From assembly GCF_032854445.1 (NCBI RefSeq), contig NW_027017977.1:62001-126000 (forward strand): 64,000 bases of DNA, in the 5' to 3' direction. The DNA is from Liolophura sinensis. Its lineage: Eukaryota; Mollusca; Polyplacophora; Chitonida; Chitonidae. The notes under the pieces are model-generated. The model was not told the DNA's origin. It ran no database searches and was given only the letters and a program-made list of their open reading frames with translations. A program made the position numbers and the translations under genes. Position 1 is the stretch's first letter. Every line of letters begins with the position of its first letter. This document shows positions 55,064-64,000 of this stretch, in pieces.

Positions 55064-56715
55064 CAGTCTCGGCCACAATGGTTGTTGCATGGGTAATTTG
55101 CTTGAATCTTGACGAATAAACTTAAAATAAAACTTGTTTTGTACGACCCATAACTAGTTATAAAGAATTCTTGTCATCTGTATGGACTTTGACATTCATC
55201 AAATCTACTACCGACATCGTAGAGCAATTCGTAGACAGTTAGTGAATTAATTTAGATGGGACTACTCAGAATAAAGGAAATTCATTTAAAACCATGAGGC
55301 AAATCAAAGCCTAAATCATTTCAAATCCAGCCGGTCTTTTACGGTACAACTGATTGGCTACAATGTCAACGGTTATCTTTGCCAGTTCCAGCATCTCAGT
55401 ATTTGGTGTGACCACCTCTGACGTCCATTATGGCCTGTAGACGACGTGGCATACTCGCAACAAGGTTCTCCAGCCGAACATCAGGGATATTGTCCCACTC
55501 TTCTAAAAGTGCTGTTTCCAACTGCCTTTGGTTTTGAGGCTGCACATCCCTTGACCTTACTGCGCGGTCTAACTCCTCCACATGTGCTCCATCGGGTTCA
55601 GATCCGGGGATTTAAAAGGCTGGGGTCTGACATTGACGTTATGATTTTGCAAGAAATCGCGAACTACGCAGGCCCTATGTGGAGTGGCATTGTCGTCTGG
55701 GAACGCATAATTGTCTTGGAACTCTGCCCGAGCCCACGGTATCATGTTACGCTCAAGGATATCCCTGTAGCGCACCCCATTTACGTTTTCTCTCAACACG
55801 ATAAGAGCTGATTTCCTTCTGGAGTGCATTCCTCCCCACACGTAGACGGGCCCGCCCCCTCGTGCCACTGTTTCCTGCACACAGTCATCATTGAACCTTT
55901 CTCCTACCAGTCGACGAACTCGCACCCTCCCATCACATTTATGGATGAGATAATTTGATTCATCGGCAAACACCACATGTCGCCAGTGACCGACTGTCAA
56001 ATGTCGCCATTGTCTTGCCCATGCTAGACGTAGGAGGCGATGGCGTCGTGTTAGAAGGGGCTTCCTGAGAAGTCGTCTTGCCCTGTAGCCACGTTCAATC
56101 AACCTCCGTCGCGTCGTTCTGCGGAAACTGGCACATTGGTCGCCTGGCCCCATTGATCGCGTAGCCATGTCGCCGGTTTTTTCCGGTTCCGTCTAGTTTT
56201 TTGCAGCAAATGACGGTCGTCACGTGCAGTCGTTCTGCGCTGCGGACCTGTACTTTTGCCAGGTGCCACTTGACCAGTCGTTCGGTACAAGGCTAACACT
56301 CTGGCAATAGTGTTACGCCCTACCCTGGCTCTTCTGGCAATGTCCAATTTAGAATGACCCTCTTCGTCCAAGGTCACTATCTACCATCTTGTTTTTGCAC
56401 TACAGGGACCCGGCATGCTTATAACATACCGAGAATACCGAATGACGTTTTTTGTTGTCTGGCTGTATCAAACAAACCCGTCTGCAATGCCAACTTATCT
56501 GGTCTACGAATGATAGCTCAATGGTATGCCGTTCTTATATAGTCCCGCCAGCAGTAGACGGAACGTGTTTAATTGGGTTTGCCGCTCCTTTCAGATGCAA
56601 CTTATAGTGATTTGGAAAGACGACATCCAAATTAGGTTGTAGTGGATACCATTATTATGCAAATGCCGTTATATTATAGGTCAACGCAATGCACCAACCA
56701 TTATGGCCGAGACTG
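55064..56715 (-). mobile_element. Tc1-type DNA transposon, copy 2
   Basis: 1,652 bp, near-identical to 7964-9618 in reverse orientation. Ends CAGTCTCGGCCA, TA duplication at 55062-55063 and 56716-56717, inserted near the end of ORF2 of LINE copy P. Confidence 0.95.
55396..56377 (-). pseudogene. Tc1/mariner transposase, frameshifted (copy 2)
   Basis: Same protein as at 8302-9286. Frames are 56377-56099, 56168-55569 and 55581-55396. It shares the missing ATG and the frameshift after TNVPVS with copy 1. It lacks copy 1's two-base insertion, so ILERNMIPWARAEFQDNYAF reads through, but one G is lost in ATGTGGGAGG near 55580, giving MWRS and a stop. The second catalytic Asp (DDNATPH) and the third acidic site (DLNPMEHMW) flank this lesion. 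Confidence 0.9.
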
Positions 56716-59700
56716 TATATGAATTATAGCCAATGACCGGATGAATAGCATGCAGTTTATTATGGACCTGCAAGTTCCATTCACCCTGCTAAAGGCAACG
56801 AATATATTTAAGAATATTGGACTTCATGTCAGTATAAGGGATTTTTATCTTAGATATGGGTTTATTTAGGGCAGCTTTCGCCTCCCTGTCTGCGACTGTG
56901 TTTCCATGGATACCAATATGACTTGGTATCCAGCAGAATATAATATCTTTACCTCTTCTAATTAATTTCCTATGTATAGCTAAAATTTGAAGGATCAAGG
57001 GATTTTTAAATTTATTATTCTGTATTGCCAATAAGCAAGACAACGAGTCAGTGCATATCATTGCCCTCTGGGCACACCCAGAAGAAACATATGATAAGGC
57101 CAGGAGTATAGCTCTGGCCTCTGCAGAGAATATTGAAGAAGAGGATGGAAGACGAAAGGAAGAGACCCGCTGCTCCATGACAGCCGCAGTCGCAACCCTG
57201 CCCCCATCCTTCGACCCGTCAGTATATATAAATTTATAATCCATATAATTAGCTTTAATTTCAGCAAAACCTTGCTGAATTATAAGAGGATTTATATTCG
57301 ATTTATTATATTTACGTAGATCAAATATTAGTTTAGGTTGTGGGAGAAGCCATGGAGGAGACTCTGGAACAAACACCGGAGCTATATCTTCCAGCTTGAT
57401 GTTAGCTCCCACAATATGGTCCCGTATACGAAGACCGAACGAAGGGATCTTGTTAGGACATTTAGTATATTTGTCTACATACAATGGATTGAAAACACAG
57501 TCGTAGGCAGGGTTTGTTGGATGTGCTTTAAGCTTTGTAGCATATTGAAGGCTCAGTTTTATACGTCGGTGATATACAGAAGGCTCATTTGCCTCCACGT
57601 ATAAACTTTCTACTGGGGAGGTTCTAAAAGCACCAAGGCTGAGCCTCAAACCTTGGTGATAAACAGGATCCAACATTTTAATGTACGACTTCCTAGCGGA
57701 ACCGTAAATGATGGATCCGTAGTCCAATTTAGACCTCACCAGAGAACGATATAAATTAAGTAAAACTGATCGGTCACCGCCCCAATCGGTGCTAGACACG
57801 AACCTTAATTATATCGAGAGCCTTTGTACATTTAGCTTTAATCATTTTGATATGAGGTATAAAAGATAGCTTACTATCAAATATTATACCTAAAAATTTT
57901 GTTTCTCCAACAATTTTAACCTGTTCACTACAAAAATTAAGCTCAGGGTCAAGATGAAGTTTCCGTTTATTACAAAAATGCATACCGACGGTTTTAGACG
58001 TTGAAAATCTAAAACCGTTTGCAGTTGCCCATTTCTCGATCTTATTGGGACAAAGCTGCAACTGACGTTCGATATTATTCATATTCTTAGCTCGGAAGCA
58101 TATAAGGAAATCATCCACGTATAAAGAACCCTCTGTGCCAGATGTTAATGTTTTTGCTAGGCTATTTATTTTTATGCTGAACAGAGTTGGTGATAGTATG
58201 CTGCCCTGGGGTACACCCATTTCCTGCTCATAAGAGTCAGAAAGAGTGGAATCCACCCGTACCTTAAACTGACGATCAGATAAAAATTGGGAGATAAATA
58301 TAGGAAAGCGACCTTTTAGACCCATATTCGCAAGATCTTTTAAAATACCATATTTCCATGTGGTGTCGTAGGCCTTTTCAAGGTCAAAAAATATGGACAC
58401 CACATGTTCATTATTGATGAAGCCATCGCGAATAAAAGTTTCGAATCGAACAAGGTGATCCATGGTAGATCTACCTTGCCGAAAACCACATTGAATATTA
58501 GATAAAAGCTTGTTGGTTTCAAGAAACCAAACAAGTCTATCATTAATCATCCGTTCCATAGTCTTACAGACACAGCTGGTAAGAGCTATGGGGCAGTAAG
58601 TATTTGGATCAGTATGATCCTTACCCGGTTTGGGATCCGGAATAATACACGCCTCCCTCCATGATGGTGGAAAATTGCCAGTTATCCAAATATCATTAAG
58701 CAAGTCCAGGAGAGTCTCCAGTGGCTCTGGTGGTAAATGGTTCAGAAACTTATAATATACATTATCAGGACCACAAGCAGTATCGTGGGCCTTTTTTAAT
58801 GCAGTTCTAAGTTCCTCGATAATAAAAGGATGATTATAATCTTCTAAATTCTTAGAAGAAAAGGGCAATTTAATTTTCTCCTTCTGGTTTTTAATACGTT
58901 GGAATTCTTTAGAGTAATTCTCAGAGGAAGATTTGTTTGAAATTGTTTCAGCTAGTTTATTTGCTATATCGGGTGGAGAAGTTAAAATATTATCTCCATC
59001 TTTTAAATGCTGAACTTTTGCTTTATTATTTTTGCCCTTTTGCTTTATTATTTTTGCCCTTAAGTTTCTGAACCATGTTCCAGATTTTACGCATGGGTGT
59101 TTTTGACGTAATGCCCGAAACAAAGTTCCGCCAACAAGATCGTCTCTTGGACTTGAGTAATCGACGAGCCTTAGCTCGAAAAATACGAACCTGGTTTAAG
59201 TTATTATCAGTAGGCCATACATTAAAATTTTTGCGGTCTTTAATGGCTTTGTGACAGTCCTTATCATACCAGGGTTTGCTTTTGGATTGTGGATTTGTCG
59301 AGGTTTTAGGGATAGTTCTATCGGCAGCTCGTTTAATTTTAATATAGGATCATTTGTTGCATTGAGAGTCTCTGGAGAGATATCAGCCTCGCAGAACATC
59401 TCAAATGCGATCCAATCTGCTTTATCGAATTTCCATCTAGCTACACGTTGTAAAGAATTAGAAGTGATATGCTCTAGGATAATAGGAAAATGGTCACTAC
59501 CACACAGATCGTCATGCACCCTCCAAGAAAAATCTGGGATAAGTGATGGATCTGTGATAGTGAGATCGATAGCAGAATAAGTGCCATTACCCGGATCTAA
59601 ATAGGTATTAGAACCATCATTGAAATAACACAGTTCTTCCTTACATAAGAAGTCTTCGACTATCTTGCCCTTTTTATTTATGTTATTACTGCCCCATAGA

Positions 59701-60534
59701 GGGTTATGGGAATTAAAATCTCCCATTATAATAAACGGTTTAGGTAATTGTTCTGTAAGATTATGTAACTGAGAAGCTGACAACGAGGTGTTCGGAGGTA
59801 TATACACCGAACATAATGTGACTGTTTTAGACAGTGAAATATGAACAGCCACAGCCTGAAGCTCTGTATGCAGAGCAACAGGGCTGTGGATAATACTGTT
59901 ATTAATGAATATCGAGGAGCCGCCACAAGCTCGCTCTTCTTCATTAGAATAAGTACTATATAATCAATAATTTTTAAGGGCTACTGTGTCTTTGTCAGAT
60001 GTCTTCAGGTGAGTTTCCTGAAGACATAGGGCTACTGAATTTAAAGATTGAAATAGCTGTGTTATTTCAATAAAATTTACCTTAAGACCTCGACAATTCC
60101 ATTGCATAATTTTGTCATATATCGCCATTATGGAGGAAGACGTATTGGAGATTTATGTCTTGACCGAGGACGACCCTTTTTGGGAGATCTACTAGGAGAT
60201 CTCCTAGGTGCAGATGATGTATCCATCAGGTCTGCACTTGAAGTTGAAGGATCGACATCCTCCAACGATCCAAACTTATTATAAGTTTGGATAGGGTCCC
60301 TAGTGGCCTTACACGGGCGGTCTGACTGTCCACTAGGTTTATCCTTTTTATGATTTTTCTCACATTTATTTTTGTCATCCGTTGTTTTCTGTGAAGAATC
60401 AACGGGTTTATTAGATTTAGATTTATTATCACTTGAAGTGTGGTCAGATAAAGAAAGTGCTGGATGCTCAGGTAAAGTATCGGGTAGTTTGGATGGGTTG
60501 ATATCAGTCTGAGATGATCAGCTGGCTGTCTTAT

Positions 60535-61467
60535 TTACGGGTTTCGTGACGAGTTTCTGTGGCTGTTCTTTGTCAATGGGCCAAGTAAAAGTTGTTTGGA
60601 CCCCACAGAAACAGTGGTTTTCCTTACAACGTTGGCAAAAGTAGATGTTGTAAGGCCATGCGTGACAGAGACCATACGCTTCGCTTCCTGATAGGATATA
60701 TTATTTTTACATTTTAAGGTTATAATTTCTTTTTCTTTTTTGAAAAGAGGGCAGTCCTTGGAAGATGCCATGTGGGCTCCGCTACAATTGAAACATTTTA
60801 TTGTTTTTGTGCAGTCAGATCCCTCATGTCTTGCTTCCGCACATCTAAAGCAGACCAGTGTGTTGCGGCATTGACTCCTGCCATGGCCAAACCGCTGGCA
60901 GGAGAAACACCGGGTGGGGTTAGGTATAAACAACTCCACCCTCACACTATATGGCCCGATAAATATAGATGACGGAAGGGAAGGTTTGTTAAAAGTTATC
61001 ATATAAGTGTTCGTTTTTATCAGGTTTCCATCTCTTTTAATTAGGAAGCGTTTTACCTTACTTACTCCTTGATGATTTAGTTCTTCAGTTATTTGTTCTT
61101 CGTTCATTTCGGTAAGGTCCTGGTCTCTGTCACGAATTATTCCATGACAGCAGTTTAATGTATTATGTGGAGAAACAGAAACCGGCTGCTCTCCTATATT
61201 TTGAATTTTTAATAAATTTATATATTGCTGTTTTCTGGAAACTTGCAACAAAATGTTCCCAGATTTCATTTTTTTGACTTGTTTCAGAGTTCCAGCATAA
61301 CTTTCTAACGTTTTTTTAAGTACAAATGGATTTATTTTCATTTTGCCTTCATTTTTATTAGAAATTACTAAGAAGGTAGGAAAATAAATATTTTCTCTTT
61401 CAATATCTAATGGAATTTCCTTTTATCTTTTCTTAGCAACGACTGTTGTAATTTCAGAAGAAGCCAT
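60535..61467 (-). pseudogene. LINE ORF1 (copy P), one early stop
   Basis: ATG at 61467 (MASSEITTVVAKKR), then TAA at codon 15. The frame reopens and is continuous from 61341 (MKINPFVLKKTLES) to 60535, 268 codons. Zinc knuckles: CFSCQRFGHGRSQC, CFRCAEARHEGSDC and CFNCSGAHMASSKDC. All metal ligands are present. The start is supported by the plus-strand copy at 63484, which begins MASPEIIAVAAKKR. Confidence 0.88.
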
Positions 61468-61489
61468 GTTATATTTTATTTAATTTCAC

Positions 61490-62070
61490 CCTGCGTGTCC
61501 CCCACCCGCCACGGAGTGCCAACAAGGGCGAATCTACCTCTGCGGATGACCAGCAGAGAATAAAAACAGGGAATCCACGCAAGGTATACTCGAACAGATT
61601 GAGTTATACCAAAAGGTTAAATTCAATCTACTCGATTGACCCATTAGCCACCGCCTTCTGCATTGACCCCAAAGGAAGTGCTTCTGAAGAAGAGCCAACT
61701 TGAAATCTCGGTAAGACAAAGAATAACAAACGGGATCAAGTGTAGGGCTAGACATGACCAGCCGATTGATCGGACCGGGCCCATCCGACCTCCCGTCTCT
61801 CTCCAAGTAAGGGCCAAAGTGACGTGTTGGGCGTGAGGATCTCGCAAGACCAACACACCCTCAGCCACCAGGATCCCGTCCTCGGAGACTACGGGTCGCA
61901 ACCCACGGCAAACAGGTCGCTCCCCGGTTGCCTCTCACACAACCGAGAAGATGTGAGCCTATTATATTCACAGGGCTCACACAGGAGAGCTCTAGGTTAG
62001 TCGACTTTTACGACAAGCTTGCCTAGAGGGCTGAGGTCCTATTCTTATCACCCCGGAAACCCCACGGGGG
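61490..62070 (-). promoter_or_regulatory. LINE 5' UTR with serial hairpins
   Basis: About 580 bp between the LINE 5' end and ORF1, present in eight or so copies here. Hairpins in sense order include GTGAGCC/GGCTCAC (61980-61953), CCGGTTG/CAACCGA (61940-61916), GGTGTGTTGG/CCAACACGTC (61859-61821) and AGATTGA/TCAATCT (near 61633-61597). The last 30 bases before ORF1 (GGCACTCCGTGGCGGGTGGG) are the most conserved part. LINEs of this kind need an internal promoter here; that role is inferred. Confidence 0.7.
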
Positions 62071-62084
62071 CAGTAAGCATAATA

Positions 62085-62914
62085 AAGTAACTGTATATAC
62101 TTATTGTACACTATTTAACGCCTTTTTGTGATGGTCATTGAATAAGAAATTTTTTGCCAATGCGATGAGATAAAAGGTAAAAATCAAATCTACACCACAA
62201 CAATTCAGGCTACATGTATAGCATAGACATTGAATTGCACATCATGACTACAGTACACATATTAAACTATCATACAACTGGTAATAACTACAAAAATTGC
62301 GGACAGAAGACAAAATTAGAGTTCTCATAATCTGTTTTATCCTTGCACATGTATGTATCTAATGCTACCCAATATATTCATGTGAAATGTCATTTCATTA
62401 TTACCAAATCTTCATGACTTCTGTATTATTTATTTATATGGTGTGTTCATTTATCCATCTTTCGTGTAGAGGGTTTGTGTACACCCTATGTGTTTATTTA
62501 TTTTCTTATCATATAAAATCAAAAGACAGGGCTAAACAGCAATTAAGCTTTGCATTTAACACACCTTATAGAGGGCCCCAGTATCTAGTTATCCGTGTCA
62601 TGAGTGGCTGTTAAATGGTCGGCAAAGTGTATCGCTAATTCCTCCCGGTGGGGGGTCCTCTGTCTGTCTTGCTGATAGCTGCCATTTCTGTTAGCCCTAT
62701 TGGAAACTTTTCAGTTCATATTTTACTCAGTTTTAAGCTCCAGGGAGCTATCTAAATGTATTGAAAAATTATCCAAGATTTGGGAGCATAGTGTACTATT
62801 ATTGTACTATCGCACTACATGGTGACAAATGCATTAGGAATCTCGCAGTTAGCTTAGAAACACTGTGAATATTAGCTTATATAAAGGTTTGTACTGTATA
62901 TTACTATCGCAACA
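62085..62914. other. 0.8 kb spacer between divergent LINEs
   Basis: AT-rich DNA with no recognised gene or repeat. The 5' ends of a minus-strand LINE (62070) and a plus-strand LINE (62915) face each other across it. A hydrophobic short frame at 62387-62614 has no recognisable family. Confidence 0.55.
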
Positions 62915-64000
62915 CCCCCGTGGGGTTTCCGGGGTGATAAGAATAGGACCTCAGCCCTCGACTAATCTAGAGCTCTCCTGTGTGAGCTCGGTGAATATAA
63001 TAGACTCATATCTTCCCGGTTGTGTGAGGGGCAACCGGGGAGCGACCTGTTTGCCGTGGGTTGCAACATGTAATTTCCGAGGACGGGATCCTGGTGGCTG
63101 AAGGCGTGTTGGTTTTGCGAGATCTTCACGTCCAACACGCCACTTTGGCCCTTACTTGGAGAGAGACGGGAGGTCGGATGGGCCCGGTCTGATCAATCGG
63201 CTTGGTCGCGTCAAGCCCTACTCTTGATCGTATTTGTTATTCTTTCACATACTGTGATGTCAAGTTGGGTTTTCTCCAAATACTCTTGTTCGGTGTCAAG
63301 GCGGTGGCTAATGAGTCAGTCGAGTAGATTGAATTAACCTTGTTGGTATAACTCTGTTCGAGTATACCTTGCGTGGATTCTCTGTCTCTATTCTCTGCTG
63401 GTCATCCGCAGAGGTAGATTCGCCCTTGTTGGCACTCCGTGGCGGGTGGGGGACACGTTAGGTGAAATTAATAAAAATATATCATGGCTTCCCCTGAAAT
63501 TATCGCAGTGGCTGCTAAGAAAAGAAAAAATGGTGTTCCCGTAGATATTGAAGGAGGAAATAATAATTTTAATGCCTTCTTAGTACTATCTAATAAAAAT
63601 GAGACTCAAGGAAAAATGAAAATCAATCCATTTGTATTAAAAAAACAATAGAAAGTTATGCTGGAACGTTAAAAGAAGTTAAGAAAATGAAATCTGGACA
63701 CATTCTGTTAGAATAATCCAGAAAACAACAAACAACATCTAAATTTACTAAAAATTCAAAATATAGGAGAGCAGCCTGTTTCTGTTTCTCCTCATAATAC
63801 ATTGAACTGCTGTCATGGTATAATTCGTGACAGAGACCAGGACCTTACCGAAATGAATGAACAAGAACTATAAGGTGAAACGCTTCCGAATTAGAAAAGA
63901 AGGGAATCTGGTAAAAACGAACACTTATATGTTCAATAAACATTCAATAAAACATCCCTTCCGTCATCTATATTTATTGGACCATATAGTGTAAAGGTGG
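62915..64000 (+). mobile_element. LINE copy Q, 5' part, running off the window
   Basis: Starts CCCCCGTGGGGTTTCC at 62915. The full 5' UTR with its hairpins runs to 63483, then ORF1 to the window edge. It belongs to the same subfamily as copy P. Confidence 0.92.
63484..64000 (+). pseudogene. LINE ORF1 start (copy Q), partial
   Basis: ATG at 63484 (MASPEIIAVAAKKRKNGVPV), which gives the clearest ORF1 N-terminus in the window. A one-base shift in the A run near 63643 leads to a stop (QQ/TAG region), and further lesions follow, including a stop near 63714. The family segments (VSVSPHNTLNCCHG, IRDRDQDLTEMNE) continue to 63870. The knuckles lie beyond the window. Confidence 0.88.

Larger units (their letters stand above)
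54781..60128 (-). pseudogene. LINE ORF2 (copy P): endonuclease, RT, RNase H
   Basis: ATG at 60128 (MAIYDKIMQWNCRGLK), stop at 54781. Without the Tc1 this is about 1,230 codons. The endonuclease is broken near 59970 and 59200 but shows LQETHLKTS, GDFNSHNPLWGS and CGSDHFPIILEH. The reverse transcriptase is in one frame, 59123-57792: CGFRQGRSTMDHLVRF, FFDLEKAYDTTW (motif A), GVPQGSILSPTLF (motif B) and YVDDFLICF (motif C), so its catalytic residues are intact. The connection and RNase H (57799-56789) have IYTDGSKDGG, FSAEARAILLAL, CTDSLSCLLAI and WIPSHIGIHGNTVADREAK, also intact. The Cys/His C-terminus (55053-54781) has CVGCDAQYGIKHILVDC and ends IGLYHKI. It is the most complete ORF2 in the window. 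Confidence 0.92.
54521..62070 (-). mobile_element. Full-length LINE with 14-bp target duplication, copy P
   Basis: The reference copy for this window. Minus strand from the 5' end CCCCCGTGGGGTTTCC at 62070 to the (GAAT)n tail at 54521, flanked by the perfect duplication CAGTAAGCATAATA at 54507-54520 and 62071-62084. Length is 7,550 bp including the Tc1 at 55064-56715, hence about 5.9 kb before that insertion. Order: 5' UTR, ORF1, inter-ORF region of about 400 bp, ORF2, 3' UTR of about 260 bp. The clean duplication proves that this 5' end is a true insertion end. Confidence 0.95.

Noticed and set aside
62387-62614. Hydrophobic 75-residue frame between the divergent LINEs
   Set aside because: Aromatic-rich translation of AT-rich DNA; nothing conserved to support it.

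Overview
This is eukaryotic, almost certainly metazoan, DNA. Genes have introns with ordinary GT-AG sites, there is no operon-like gene packing, and about four fifths of the window is transposon-derived. The mix of elements points to a marine mollusc: tRNA-headed SINEs whose tails end near ACACCAATCAAATAAAT, a LINE ending in (ATTC)n, Penelope, PIF/Harbinger, Tc1 and Ty3 elements. An abalone-like gastropod is my best guess, from memory of similar repeats only. No database search was possible.

Layout. 1-1.6 kb: decayed LINE with two SINEs. 1608-4850: PIF/Harbinger element with an apparently intact three-exon Myb-like gene and a damaged transposase, inserted in LINE DNA with an ATT target duplication. 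4.9-14.2 kb: LINE pieces in both orientations, a Tc1 element (7964-9618) and copies of an unassigned dispersed repeat that I call F. 14.3-16.8 kb: Penelope-like element with a nested SINE. 16.8-23.9 kb: LINE pieces, then a nearly complete plus-strand LINE. 23934-25160: two exons of a host class A GPCR. 25.3-33.3 kb: LINE copies and three F copies. 33.3-34.7 kb: no recognisable feature. 35133-39636: minus-strand Ty3/Gypsy element with about 160-bp LTRs. 40903-41994: small non-autonomous LTR element. 42.5-43.4 kb: two exons resembling a DUF4806 domain. 43.7-45.9 kb: F repeat, deleted Tc1 and a 24-bp minisatellite. 46.1-53.0 kb: LINE copies carrying a Tc1 and a SINE. 54521-62070: full-length minus-strand LINE with a 14-bp target duplication, itself carrying a Tc1. 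62915-64000: the start of a further plus-strand LINE.

The dominant unit is one LINE family of about 5.9 kb. It has a C-rich 5' end, a roughly 570-bp 5' UTR, ORF1 with zinc knuckles, ORF2 (endonuclease, reverse transcriptase, RNase H, C-terminal Cys/His region), and a 3' UTR ending in (ATTC)n. It is the host for most later insertions, so insertion order can often be read from target duplications. The most interesting observations are a structured LINE 5' UTR with a compensatory base-pair change, a LINE/F-repeat chimera sharing the same junction at two loci, a 37-bp LINE insertion with a perfect target duplication, and a LINE lying 28 bp from a GPCR splice acceptor.

Host genes are minor: parts of a GPCR and of a DUF4806-like gene. 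Every long transposon reading frame I examined carries at least one lesion except the Harbinger Myb-like gene.
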